This document shows, piece after piece, positions 17,536 to 26,741 of a stretch of DNA of 64,000 bases. Location: positions 1 to 64,000 of the forward strand of contig JARGPN010000016.1 in NCBI GenBank assembly GCA_029213045.1, read 5' to 3'. The notes below the pieces were generated by a model. It did no database searches and was not told the DNA's origin. It worked only from the letters and a program-made list of their open reading frames with translations. How positions within the stretch are numbered: position 1 is the stretch's first letter; each line of letters starts with the position of its first letter. The position numbers and the translations under genes are program-made. Source of the DNA: Alcanivoracaceae bacterium. Lineage in GTDB: Bacteria; Pseudomonadota; Gammaproteobacteria; Pseudomonadales; Alcanivoracaceae.

Positions 17536-18576
17536 GTGCTGATCTTTCGTCGTCGAAACACCCCGCCCTTACTTCGTCACATTCCACTTCTGGTTGTTTT
17601 TTTAGTTGCATCAAGTTGCGTGAATGCGCAGTGGGTGTCTGCACAGTGGAGTGTCATGGGCACGAGCGCTACGCTGGAATACTGGCTCGACGATAACTTC
17701 GACAGTCAAAAAAATAATCTGCCTCCTAACAGCACTCTGGATGACCCCATCGTCGTCGAAGTACGCGACGAATTCGAACGTCTTAACCTGCTACTCTCCC
17801 CGTGGATTCCGGAAAGCGAACTCGCACAAGTGAACGCTCGCGCCGCGCAAGAAGCCGTCACCATTTCGCCCGAATTTATGGCCTTACTTAAAAAAAGTGA
17901 GGAATATTTTTTGCTGACCCACGGCGCGTTCGATATTAGCTTCGCCAGTGCGGGTTTTCTTTACGATTATCGCGCCCGAAAAAGCCCAAACGCGGAGCAG
18001 CTTAAACAAGCACAGCAATTAATCGGCTTTGAACACATTCAACTGACAAACAATGAAGTGCGCTTTACCGCCGACGGTGTACGCATTGATCTTGGCGGCA
18101 TTGCCAAAGGGTATGCGATTGATCAAGCGGTGGCTGTGCTTCGCCAACATAATATCGCCCATGCCTATGTCGCGCTCGGTGGAGACAGTTATGTGTTAGG
18201 TGATCGCCGTGGTCGCGATTGGCAAGTTGGCATTCAACATCCGCGCAATGATCAGGCCGTTGCGATGACGCTGCCCGTATCGGACATTGCGGTATCGACG
18301 TCTGGCGACTATGAGCGCTTTTTTATTCGCGACGGAGAACGCATTCACCATATTTTGAACCCGGGTACAGGCACGCCGAGTAAGGATTTAGTGAGTGTCA
18401 CCATCATGACGGAACGCAGTATCGACGCCGATGCGCTGTCGACCAGTGTGTTTGTTATGGGCCCCGAAAAAGGACTAGAAATGATTAACCAATTAGAAGG
18501 TGTCTCAGCGGTGCTCATTAACCCGCAAGGACAAGTGACTTATTCTGATGATTTGGCGGAGCCTTCGACCGAATAG
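17536..18576 (+). CDS. apbE: FAD:protein FMN transferase (ApbE)
   Basis: A 346-residue ApbE-family enzyme that attaches FMN covalently to a Ser/Thr of periplasmic flavoproteins. The hydrophobic N-terminus ends SSCVNA, which gives export and possibly a lipid anchor. Visible family motifs are VMGTSATLEYW, FDISFASAG, RIDLGGIAKGYAID, LGGDSYVLG, STSGDYERFF, HHILNPGTGTPS and the metal-binding SIDADALSTSVFVMG. The start is GTG 17536 after TGAGG. ApbE commonly accompanies DUF4266/DUF3570 genes, present at 5.7-7.1 kb, which links it to the whole cluster. I found no clear [S/T]GA[S/T] flavinylation target in the window. Confidence 0.93.
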   Translation: MLIFRRRNTPPLLRHIPLLVVFLVASSCVNAQWVSAQWSVMGTSATLEYWLDDNFDSQKNNLPPNSTLDDPIVVEVRDEFERLNLLLSPWIPESELAQVNARAAQEAVTISPEFMALLKKSEEYFLLTHGAFDISFASAGFLYDYRARKSPNAEQLKQAQQLIGFEHIQLTNNEVRFTADGVRIDLGGIAKGYAIDQAVAVLRQHNIAHAYVALGGDSYVLGDRRGRDWQVGIQHPRNDQAVAMTLPVSDIAVSTSGDYERFFIRDGERIHHILNPGTGTPSKDLVSVTIMTERSIDADALSTSVFVMGPEKGLEMINQLEGVSAVLINPQGQVTYSDDLAEPSTE

Positions 18577-18588
18577 ATTGCGGGCAGT

Positions 18589-20574
18589 CTATTGATCGCT
18601 GCTTCCAGACTGAACGTCTTCATTCGTGTCCTCTTCCTCTGAATTAGACGGTTCATTCCACGACGAAGATTTTAACGGCGGACGAATACTTGCACGATAC
18701 GCACGATGTTGAATATCACCCAACGCCCCCCAACATTCCGCGGTAAACGCGAGCAGCCTTTTGCGCGTATACGCTACCTGCTCCAATGCTAATTCTTCAA
18801 TACCATTCTGTTGTCGTGCGAGTAGCTCGTAACCGCGGCCTTGCAACGCAGATAGCGCGTTATGCATACCGGCAAGCTGATGACCCAAGGTGGTAATGCG
18901 ATTTAAATCGCCACGCGCAGCCCAATCAACACGCTGGTAATATTCCTGCATGGCATTCAACTGTTTTTCAAGCTGGTGCAACTCACTTTGGCGCTGCCAC
19001 CGAAGCGGTACGATGTCCTTTTCAATTTCCCAGCGTAAAACACGATTATAGAATTCTAATTTTTCTCGTTTCTCAGGAGATAACTTATCGCGCAAGCGCG
19101 CAGCGCTATCACGCGCGTCGGAAAGTTGTTGAAGCATTACCAATTGCTCTTCCGTCGCGAACTCCTGGTAATTGTTGCCCTGCACCGCTTTATCGAACGA
19201 GCTCTGCATTGCATGAAACTGTGCGGGCAACTTGGCGCTCTCAACGCGCCTGAGCAACGCCAACGCTTGGGGGGTTTGCGCACGGTGCTTACGAATATGC
19301 GCGGCGAGCAACTCGTCCATGGCGGGTAGGCGTTGCTGCCATTGATCTAGTAGCCGGATCTGACGCCACTGCTCATGAAAATCCAGCCAGCGCGTATTAA
19401 ATTTATGCGTCGCAAACAAATGCTGGAACGTGGCAAAACTTTCTACTCGCTTCGGCTCAAACGGCGGCAAAGGATCCATCGCCGTGGACCACGTAGGCTC
19501 TTTCGCCAGCTCTTGAAACCATAAACCAGAACGTATTTTTTCTTCCAAGGCGGCCAGATACTTATAGTGCTCGGTATAGGCGGCGATAGCGTCACGATAA
19601 CCTTGCTGCGCTCGGCCGAAGTCGCCAAGCTGCTCATAAAGAAACGGCAATGAAATCGCTGCTTCCTGCGCTTCTTCAAATTGCATACTGCGACGACTTA
19701 GCGCCTGCAAAGAACCCATTGCCTTGCGCGGCTCCTGCGTGGCGAGCCATGCTCTCGCATGCAGAAGCAACCCTGTTTCACTGGACGGGCCTTCTAGTCT
19801 CGCCGCCCCCAGCACACTCTGTGCGCGGCGCGGATTACCGCTCCGTAAAAAGTGCACGCCTAGCGCTAGAATAGATTTATCTTTTAACGAATTAATTTCT
19901 TCGTCGCCAGGCACGAGATTGACGAGATCCCAGAGTAACGCTTCTCCTGCATCACCTTGACCAACGTTGATGCGGCTAACGGCCAAGTTATATTTTAAAT
20001 ACCCGCTAAGCGTGACAGCATTTTCCAAACCATCGAGTGCAATTGAAGTGTCATCGTAGCGTCCCAGCTTCATTAAAATGCGCGTACGCAGTGCATAGTA
20101 ATTCTGACGCAAATCCTTCGGCACTTCTGTCACGTGCTTATCTAGGGTGTCTAGGGCTTTCTGATAGCGTTGCTGCTGGTAATAGAGATTCGAAAGGTGA
20201 ATCCAAATACGCGTCGCCAAGACTGGGTCAACCGACTTTGACAGCAACTTGTCGAACAGTGCTTCCGCCTCGCGCGGCATGCCATAGCTTGCATACAGGG
20301 CACCCAACAAGACTTCTGCGCGTTCACCCTGTGTAGGCAAGCCGCCCGTTTCTTGCGCGATAAGAATGCGCGTCATTGCAGAGAAATAACGCTTTTGATA
20401 ATAGTCGTAGAGAATTTCGCCATAGACCGGATCGACCACTGGGTGAGCACGATCTATCCGATATTGATCTTTTGCGGCGGGAGTTTGTTTTTCGCTCTGC
20501 TCATTGGCAGCGAAAACATCAGCAGCGAGAGAAACACCGCAGCCGCACAACAATGCAATGAGAAGATGCTTCAT
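18589..20574 (-). CDS. Secreted tetratricopeptide-repeat protein
   Basis: A 661-residue protein with a signal peptide (MKHLLIALLCGCGVSLAADVFA). Residues 60-370 are TPR-like helical pairs (for example LGALYASYGMPREAEALFDKLL, IHLSNLYYQQQRYQKALDTL). The C-terminal part is charged and predicted coiled coil, ending in an acidic Ser/Glu-rich tail. No enzyme motif is seen. Its ATG overlaps the stop of the upstream small periplasmic protein (TAATG), so the two are made together and probably act in one periplasmic assembly. Function is unknown. It converges on apbE with a 12-base gap and no visible terminator. Confidence 0.8.
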   Translation of the reverse strand: MKHLLIALLCGCGVSLAADVFAANEQSEKQTPAAKDQYRIDRAHPVVDPVYGEILYDYYQKRYFSAMTRILIAQETGGLPTQGERAEVLLGALYASYGMPREAEALFDKLLSKSVDPVLATRIWIHLSNLYYQQQRYQKALDTLDKHVTEVPKDLRQNYYALRTRILMKLGRYDDTSIALDGLENAVTLSGYLKYNLAVSRINVGQGDAGEALLWDLVNLVPGDEEINSLKDKSILALGVHFLRSGNPRRAQSVLGAARLEGPSSETGLLLHARAWLATQEPRKAMGSLQALSRRSMQFEEAQEAAISLPFLYEQLGDFGRAQQGYRDAIAAYTEHYKYLAALEEKIRSGLWFQELAKEPTWSTAMDPLPPFEPKRVESFATFQHLFATHKFNTRWLDFHEQWRQIRLLDQWQQRLPAMDELLAAHIRKHRAQTPQALALLRRVESAKLPAQFHAMQSSFDKAVQGNNYQEFATEEQLVMLQQLSDARDSAARLRDKLSPEKREKLEFYNRVLRWEIEKDIVPLRWQRQSELHQLEKQLNAMQEYYQRVDWAARGDLNRITTLGHQLAGMHNALSALQGRGYELLARQQNGIEELALEQVAYTRKRLLAFTAECWGALGDIQHRAYRASIRPPLKSSSWNEPSNSEEEDTNEDVQSGSSDQ

Positions 20575-21071
20575 TATTTCCAGCTACGGAAAGAAAACAC
20601 CGGTTGCTGAGCAGCCACGTCATCTTCCATTTTCAATTGCACAAATTGGCGGCCGTGCCCTTTTTCAAAGTCTAGGGTTACCGCGCGACGATAATCACGA
20701 CCATTTGGCCCCGCGCCCGTAACAAAAGCGGTGAGCTCATGGCTGCCATTCTTAACGTTCGCGGTATAAATTTTTTGTATTGCGCCATTCATTAGAGCGC
20801 CTACTTCTTTTTCGGTATAAAGATGGCTTTGCACTGTTTCGCCGTCGAGCTTTAATGTGACAGAGTCAGGCACAAAAAACTTACCCACGTCTAACGACAC
20901 AAAGATGGCCACTTGAGTGTCGGCAGGAAACAACAGCTCTTCTTCCATCAACAGTAAGCTCTTGTTGATTTCCAGAACGTCTTTACGAAATTGCGCCATA
21001 TCTTGATCAAGCTCACCCGCAAAGGCGACGCCACAAAAAACAAGACAGAAGACGGCGAAAAGGCGAACCAT
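20574..21071 (-). CDS. Small periplasmic protein of unknown function
   Basis: 165 residues from ATG 21071, chosen because GGGAG lies upstream and the signal peptide MVRLFAVFCLVFCGVAFA then starts the protein; a longer frame reaches 21116. The mature part has a short helical segment (LDQDMAQFRKDVLEINKSLLLMEEE split by a hinge) and a beta-rich Ig-like region (VAIFVSLDVGKFFVPDSVTL, HELTAFVTG). It contains no DNA-binding motif; similar proteins are sometimes labelled AraC regulators, which this sequence does not support. It is coupled to the TPR protein downstream. Confidence 0.7.
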   Translation of the reverse strand: MVRLFAVFCLVFCGVAFAGELDQDMAQFRKDVLEINKSLLLMEEELLFPADTQVAIFVSLDVGKFFVPDSVTLKLDGETVQSHLYTEKEVGALMNGAIQKIYTANVKNGSHELTAFVTGAGPNGRDYRRAVTLDFEKGHGRQFVQLKMEDDVAAQQPVFSFRSWK

Positions 21072-21163
21072 AAAATACTCCCAAAAAGATAGCATCAAGC
21101 CTAGCAGGCTGACCAAAACCCCGCCCTGACGTGCTTCACACGAATTTGAAGAAACGGTTTGGA

Positions 21164-22771
21164 TTATTCCGCCTTAGGATGGTGATGAATGCGATTACGT
21201 CCGGTTCGCTTCGCTAGGTAAAGCGCTTCGTCGGCAAGCTTTACGATATCTCGAGGATTCATTTCAGCCGTAGGAACAACCGTCGCTAGCCCGGCACTGA
21301 CCGTCACCTGAATAATTTCTTCTGAAGACACCTTAATATCTTCTGATTCCATTGCTATGCGGAATCGCTCGGCTTGCGCGAGCGCGTTGCTCTCAGTATT
21401 CGGCATGACTACGGCGAACTCTTCGCCGCCAAATCGCACGATACGATCCGCAGGGCGTTTAAAATGCACGCGAAGTCGATTTGCGAGTTCGCGCAAACAG
21501 GCGTCACCAGCGGGATGTCCGTATCGATCGTTAATCTTTTTAAAGTGATCGACATCCACCAACAGGATCGAGATAGGTGTTTTCTCTCTTAACCCACGCT
21601 GCCACTCTTGTTCTAAATAATCGTCAAAGGCCCTTCGGTTAGACAAACCTGTGAGCGGGTCGGTTACGCTGAGTGTTTCTAGCCTGAAGTTCGCCTCACG
21701 CAAAGCTTGGGTTCGCTCTAATACCTGCTCGCTAATCACTTCACCTCGCCGTTGCAGAAAATATAGATATCCGCACACCAACAGCACCATCAGGCCGCCG
21801 GCTACTGCCACAACAATCGGGAGAAAAATTGTTTCAAGACGGCGCGATTGCGCGTTAGGTGCCATGGTGATCTGCAACGTGCGGCCGCCGAGGTCGGCCA
21901 GCGCCACCGACTGAATAAAAGCGTCTTTGGCTTCACCGTGCTCATATAAGGTCACCGGAGACTTTGCATCGGTGATATCTTCGATATGCATATAATGCGT
22001 ATCGTCGGCCCTGGGATCGATCACAGTATTAGCCAGCACACTCATGTCGATTGCCGCGATAACAAACCCGTTAAGTGCCAGCTTGCGTTCCCTGATGTTT
22101 GCCGGGCGACCGAAATACACTGGCAGCACCATAAGCATGCCGCGCTGCGCTTCAGACATTTGGATCAGTCGTAAAGGGGGAGAAACCGTCAACTCGCCGG
22201 TGTTCCAAGCGCGCTCTAGTAACGGCGCTCGTTCTAGGTTGGAGTAAAAATCAACACCGAGGACCTCAGTGTTATTTTTATACGGTGCAACATAGGCCAC
22301 GGGAAAATAAACACCCCTCGCCGACGCGGACTTTTTTTCGCCCTTCGCATCAAGATCTAGAATTTTATAGCCTTTAAGGTATCCCTGTTTCGAACCTTCA
22401 AAGCTGTCTCTTTCCGTACCACGTACACGCGGCAGCCACTCTAAGGCGAGCAACCCGGGGTTTCGACTTAGGGTTGCCCCGGCGACATCTTCATAAACGA
22501 CTGCAGGCAAAGAATCGATAAAGCGAATCACTTCGCCCAGCGTATAAACAGCTTCAACGCCCGCATCTAACTCTCGGCCTAAGAAGCGCGCCCGCTCTTC
22601 TACGTTTTCATAGAAGCGTTGATCCAGAGACCGCGACTCCAGTCGATACAACCAGCCAGCAACCAACGCTGTAATCAGGATGCCAAACACCGCCAGCAAC
22701 ACCAATACATTACGCGAGTACATCAGCCGATTAATTTGACCGGCGAAGTCTTGTCGTTCCCGTTGAGACAA
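21164..22771 (-). CDS. Membrane diguanylate cyclase with CHASE sensor domain
   Basis: A 535-residue inner-membrane protein: a transmembrane helix at about 20-45, a CHASE-type periplasmic sensor (about 70-270, including LLALEWLPRVRGTERDSFE), a second transmembrane helix (about 315-340), then a GGDEF domain. The active site is RFGGEEF (about 446-452), with DVDHFKKIND for metal and a product-inhibition I-site RPAD five residues before it. It therefore probably makes c-di-GMP and is subject to feedback. The ligand is unknown. It is one of three c-di-GMP genes in the window. Confidence 0.92.
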   Translation of the reverse strand: MSQRERQDFAGQINRLMYSRNVLVLLAVFGILITALVAGWLYRLESRSLDQRFYENVEERARFLGRELDAGVEAVYTLGEVIRFIDSLPAVVYEDVAGATLSRNPGLLALEWLPRVRGTERDSFEGSKQGYLKGYKILDLDAKGEKKSASARGVYFPVAYVAPYKNNTEVLGVDFYSNLERAPLLERAWNTGELTVSPPLRLIQMSEAQRGMLMVLPVYFGRPANIRERKLALNGFVIAAIDMSVLANTVIDPRADDTHYMHIEDITDAKSPVTLYEHGEAKDAFIQSVALADLGGRTLQITMAPNAQSRRLETIFLPIVVAVAGGLMVLLVCGYLYFLQRRGEVISEQVLERTQALREANFRLETLSVTDPLTGLSNRRAFDDYLEQEWQRGLREKTPISILLVDVDHFKKINDRYGHPAGDACLRELANRLRVHFKRPADRIVRFGGEEFAVVMPNTESNALAQAERFRIAMESEDIKVSSEEIIQVTVSAGLATVVPTAEMNPRDIVKLADEALYLAKRTGRNRIHHHPKAE

Positions 22772-22863
22772 TCCCTACTCCCTAACTCGGTTTTCTCGTC
22801 GCTCTTTCACTATTGCGTACATGCAGCTAGCTTTTTTCCGGACGAGTGCGGTCTAAACCAATA

Positions 22864-23220
<357 letters not shown>

Positions 23221-23280
23221 TTATGAAAAACCAATTATTACTTCATCGCTAACACGCTGATCTCGCGGCGGTGTTCCCTG

Positions 23281-24621
23281 TTACGTGCGAGAAAACGCCA
23301 AGCGCTGACCAAAAACTGGCTCCGCGGGCTTTTCCCCATCCCATACGATCTGACCGTTGACCAACGTCATATCGATACTTGCGCCAAAGGTCACACCTTC
23401 AAACGGGGACCAGCCACATTTATACAAAAGGTTGTCATGGGTAACCTTTGTGCTTTTATTCATATCGACCAAAATCAAATCGGCGAAATAGCCCTCGCGG
23501 ATGTAACCGCGTTCAACCATTTGATAACGATCAGCGACTGCATGGCTGGTTTTACGCACCACCATAGACAGCTCAAAAATACCGCGCTTTACTTGATCTA
23601 ACAACGACAACATGGCGTGCTGAACTAACGGCAAACCTGCCGGCGATGAGAAGTACTTACCTGCCTTCTCTTCACTGGTATGCGGCGCGTGGTCTGTCGC
23701 AATAATATCGATGCGATCATCGCGCACGGCCTGCAAAATTGCCGCTTGGTCTGCCGGTGTTTTGATGGCTGGATTACATTTAATTTGCGCACCCAAGCGA
23801 TCATAGTCATCGCTGTTAAACCAAAGGTGGTGCACACAGGCTTCTGCCGTGATTTGTTTAGAATTGATGTCGCCGCAGGTAAAGAGTTCCATTTCACGAG
23901 CGGTGGTCAAGTGTAAAACGTGCAACTTAGCGCCGGTTTGCTTTGCCAGCGATACCGCCAGCGAAGAACTTGCATAGCAAGTATCGGCATTGCGAATATT
24001 TGCATGCTCCCACATCGGAACATCCTCACCGTATTTTTCACGTGCGGCTTTTTCGTTGGCGTGAATCATCGGGGTGTCTTCGCAATGCGTGGCGATCAAA
24101 ATCGGAGAGTGCTGAAAGATGCCTTCCAGAGCGTCCATACGATCCACCAACATATTGCCGGTTGAGGCGCCCATAAAGACTTTCACGCCGCAGGCCTGAT
24201 TCGGGTCGAGTCGCTTAATCTCTTCGAGGTTATTGTTCGATGCACCGAGATAGAAGGCGAAGTTCGCAGCGCTACGCCCTGTAGCACGCTGATACTTTTC
24301 TTCTAGCGCTTCGAGGGTCAGCGTGGCCGGCTTGACGTTAGGCATCTCCATAAAGGAAGTGATGCCGCCCGCCACCGCCGCGCGAGACTCTGTGGCAATG
24401 TCGCCTTTGTGGGTCAACCCTGGCTCGCGAAAGTGAACCTGATCGTCAATCATGCCCGGCAGAAGGTGGCGGCCGGCCGCATCAATCACTTTTTTCGCTG
24501 GGCGAGCACTTAAATCTGGCCCTATTTCCACGATGCGTCCGTCGTGAATGAGCACATCGGCTTCGCGCTCTGTGTTCTCGTTCACAACACGGGCGTTAAT
24601 AATCAGCAAATCAGATGACAT
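23281..24621 (-). CDS. pyrC: Dihydroorotase, type I
   Basis: A 446-residue zinc amidohydrolase of pyrimidine synthesis that interconverts carbamoyl aspartate and dihydroorotate. The HxH metal site is modified to DDQVHFREPG (family DxHxHxR; first His replaced by Gln here as Q-V-H). The carboxylated-Lys region is GVKVFMGAST, with further ligands in ATHCED and LHVLHLTT and the catalytic ATDHAPH. ATG 24621 follows GGGAG. Class I dihydroorotases are one of the zinc enzymes duplicated in zinc-starvation regulons, and other members of that list occur in this window. Whether this is the only copy cannot be told here. The Q in place of the usual His deserves checking. Confidence 0.88.
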   Translation of the reverse strand: MSSDLLIINARVVNENTEREADVLIHDGRIVEIGPDLSARPAKKVIDAAGRHLLPGMIDDQVHFREPGLTHKGDIATESRAAVAGGITSFMEMPNVKPATLTLEALEEKYQRATGRSAANFAFYLGASNNNLEEIKRLDPNQACGVKVFMGASTGNMLVDRMDALEGIFQHSPILIATHCEDTPMIHANEKAAREKYGEDVPMWEHANIRNADTCYASSSLAVSLAKQTGAKLHVLHLTTAREMELFTCGDINSKQITAEACVHHLWFNSDDYDRLGAQIKCNPAIKTPADQAAILQAVRDDRIDIIATDHAPHTSEEKAGKYFSSPAGLPLVQHAMLSLLDQVKRGIFELSMVVRKTSHAVADRYQMVERGYIREGYFADLILVDMNKSTKVTHDNLLYKCGWSPFEGVTFGASIDMTLVNGQIVWDGEKPAEPVFGQRLAFSRT

Positions 24622-24709
24622 GATAGTGTCGCTCCCTGTGCGGGGTGTCATAATGTAGGATGCCTAGTATAGAAACCTTTAGCAGCAATTTCGCGGTACC
24701 GGCTCAATT

Positions 24710-25576
24710 ATGGCAACCCTGTTTGTAGATAATCTTACTGTACTCGACTTCTCCTACCTACACGCTAAGCGTGGTTTAGTGGGAGATTCTTGGATTGTTG
24801 ACCTTGAACTCAGCGGAGATCTTGATGATCAAAGCATGGTGTTCGATTTTGGTCGCATCAAAAAGTCGATCAAGCATGCACTCGACGATATTGCCGACCA
24901 CAAATTGTTGGCGCCCGCCGACAGCGAGCACTTGAATGTTGAGCGCATAGACGACCGGCTGCAACTCCGCTGGCAATATCCGAACGGCGAAATCCTTATG
25001 CGCGCGCCGGAAAGCAGCTCTTTACTCGTGCCCGGCATGGAAGTTAGCAAAGGCGCGGTAACGCTTTATCTTACTGAGCTAGTGCGAGCCAGCCTGCCCA
25101 GCAATATCACTGAAGTGTTGATCCGCCTGCGCGAAGAAAACACAGGCACCTCACCGTACTACCACTATTCCCATGGGCTCAAAAAACACGACGGTAACTG
25201 CCAGCGCATTGCCCACGGGCACCGCTCACGCATTGAGATTTTTGAAAATGGTCGGCGCAGCCGCTACTGGGAAAAGCTGTGGGCGGATCGCTGGGAAGAC
25301 ATCTATATCGGCACCGAAGAAGATTTAGAAGGCACCTACTATTTAGATGAAATCCCACACCATCGGTTTCGCTATACCAGCGAGCAAGGCTTGTTTGAGC
25401 TGATGTTGCCCGAAGACAATTGCTACCTCGTGGCATCAGATAGCACAGTGGAGCTGCTTGCGGAGCACATTGCGAAGCAGCTAGCCGATGAAGCGCCGGG
25501 CAAGCATTTTGTTGTGCGCGCCTATGAAGGCGTCAGCAAGGGCGCCTTGGCAGAAGCGGGGCAAATGCGTATTTAA
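24710..25576 (+). CDS. Fused double 6-pyruvoyl-tetrahydropterin / 6-carboxytetrahydropterin synthase-like protein
   Basis: A 288-residue protein made of two PTPS/QueD-type halves. The second half (about 130-288) keeps the active-site arrangement HYSHGLKKHDGNCQRIAHGH: Cys three residues before the zinc HGH. In the first half the matching position reads LVGDSW, so the HGH zinc ligands are lost, although FSYLHA, MVFDFG and ADHKLL remain. This suggests one catalytic and one structural half. It is divergent from dihydroorotase. QueD-type enzymes make a precursor of queuosine. The exact substrate is uncertain. Confidence 0.82.
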   Translation: MATLFVDNLTVLDFSYLHAKRGLVGDSWIVDLELSGDLDDQSMVFDFGRIKKSIKHALDDIADHKLLAPADSEHLNVERIDDRLQLRWQYPNGEILMRAPESSSLLVPGMEVSKGAVTLYLTELVRASLPSNITEVLIRLREENTGTSPYYHYSHGLKKHDGNCQRIAHGHRSRIEIFENGRRSRYWEKLWADRWEDIYIGTEEDLEGTYYLDEIPHHRFRYTSEQGLFELMLPEDNCYLVASDSTVELLAEHIAKQLADEAPGKHFVVRAYEGVSKGALAEAGQMRI

Positions 25577-25585
25577 ATCCTGACT

Positions 25586-25610
25586 AGCGAACCCGCCAGG
25601 GTTCGCTCTT
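25586..25610 (+). terminator. Terminator after the PTPS-like gene
   Basis: The perfect stem AGCGAACCC / GGGTTCGCT with a GCCA loop is followed by a short CTTGT tract. The T-run is weak. It lies 10 bases past the stop and before the convergent LysR gene. Confidence 0.6.
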
Positions 25611-25639
25611 GTCGCCATGCGGCACTGGATGACGCCGCA

Positions 25640-26590
25640 CTAGACCTCCATAGCCCCCACACGCTCCGACTCTTCTTGTATCAGCTTACGCAACCAGCGA
25701 TGCGCCACGTTGTGATGCAATAACGGCGACCACGCCATCTTGAGCTCAAATTCGGGAATGTCGAACGGCGGCTCTTGGATCAATAAGCTGGTGTTTTGCG
25801 CCTGCATACGCGCCACCCTACTCGGCAACGTCGCCACCAAATCATTGTTCATCGCCAACAAGGCTGGCATTTGATAATGCCGCGTAAATATAGAAATTTT
25901 TCTGCTACGACCAAGCCGCATCAACGCCTGATCGATCCAACCGAGCCCACCCAGCTTTTCTGGGTTCATGCCGAAGCCCACACCAAACCCCGTTTTAGAC
26001 ACCCAAATATGCTGCGCCGAAAGATAATTTTCTAAATCAAATCCTTCGGCGATAGGGTTATCGCGATTCAGCAAGCAAGAAAACGAGTCCTTCCAGAGTG
26101 TTACCTGATGAAATGACTGAGGGATTTCGTTGAAGCGGTTGATTGCCATGTCGACACGACCCTGCTCCATGTCCGTATAGCTCACATCGGAGGGCGTTAA
26201 GAAATCGAGCACAAGATTAGGCGCCTCGGCACGCAACCGCCTAACGATGTGCGGCACCAAGGTGGCCTCCGCATAATCACTGGTCATAATGCGGAACACA
26301 CGACGGCTCGCAGATGGCTGAAAGGTTTCGTCCGGCGTGAGCATCGCTTCGGTTTGTGCCAGCACTTGGCGCACCAATGGCTGCAACTCCACTGCCCGCT
26401 CAGTCGCGGTCATTCCCTCCGAGGTACGAATAAGCAACGGATCACCAAACAGTTCGCGCAGACGCTTTAGGCCGTTACTCATGGCAGGCTGAGTAATACC
26501 AAGCTGCTCCGCTGCGCGGGTCACATTTTGCTCTCGCAGCAACACGTCGAGGTATTTGAGCAGGTTAAGATCTATGCGGCCTACATTCAT
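25640..26590 (-). CDS. LysR-family transcriptional regulator
   Basis: A 316-residue LTTR with an N-terminal winged helix-turn-helix (about 7-66: LLKYLDVLLREQNVTRAAEQ and then LGITQPAMSNGLKRLRELFGD) and a two-lobed effector domain from about 95. It resembles the NodD/LeuO-like branch, which often lies next to the genes it controls. It is divergent from the AmrZ gene. The T-N11-A palindrome 24-43 bases upstream of its start suggests self-regulation. The effector is unknown. Confidence 0.93.
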   Translation of the reverse strand: MNVGRIDLNLLKYLDVLLREQNVTRAAEQLGITQPAMSNGLKRLRELFGDPLLIRTSEGMTATERAVELQPLVRQVLAQTEAMLTPDETFQPSASRRVFRIMTSDYAEATLVPHIVRRLRAEAPNLVLDFLTPSDVSYTDMEQGRVDMAINRFNEIPQSFHQVTLWKDSFSCLLNRDNPIAEGFDLENYLSAQHIWVSKTGFGVGFGMNPEKLGGLGWIDQALMRLGRSRKISIFTRHYQMPALLAMNNDLVATLPSRVARMQAQNTSLLIQEPPFDIPEFELKMAWSPLLHHNVAHRWLRKLIQEESERVGAMEV

Positions 26591-26613
26591 AATAGAAATA
26601 CCACTTAAGAAAC

Positions 26614-26633
26614 CATAAATTGGGTAAATTATG
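26614..26633. promoter_or_regulatory. Candidate LysR-type box
   Basis: CATAA-N10-TTATG is an inverted repeat with perfect 5-base arms and the T-N11-A spacing of LTTR sites. It lies 24-43 bases upstream of the LysR start, where an autoregulatory site is expected. Confidence 0.5.
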
Positions 26634-26724
26634 CCACGCTACGGGCCTTTACCCCACCCCCACGCGCCGAACCTATCCACTCGGGGCCTTCATTGACCTT
26701 TCGGCATCATCGCGCCAGAAGGCT

Positions 26725-26741
26725 GATATCATTGTGATATC
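26725..26741. promoter_or_regulatory. Perfect 17-bp palindrome upstream of the AmrZ homologue
   Basis: GATATCA-TTG-TGATATC is a perfect inverted repeat in the 365-base gap between the LysR and AmrZ genes, 215 bases before the AmrZ start and 135 bases before the LysR start. It looks like an operator for a dimeric regulator, identity unknown. The rest of the gap holds no gene that I can support. Confidence 0.5.

Noticed and set aside
20574..21071. AraC-type regulator label
   Set aside because: The protein has a signal peptide and no helix-turn-helix.
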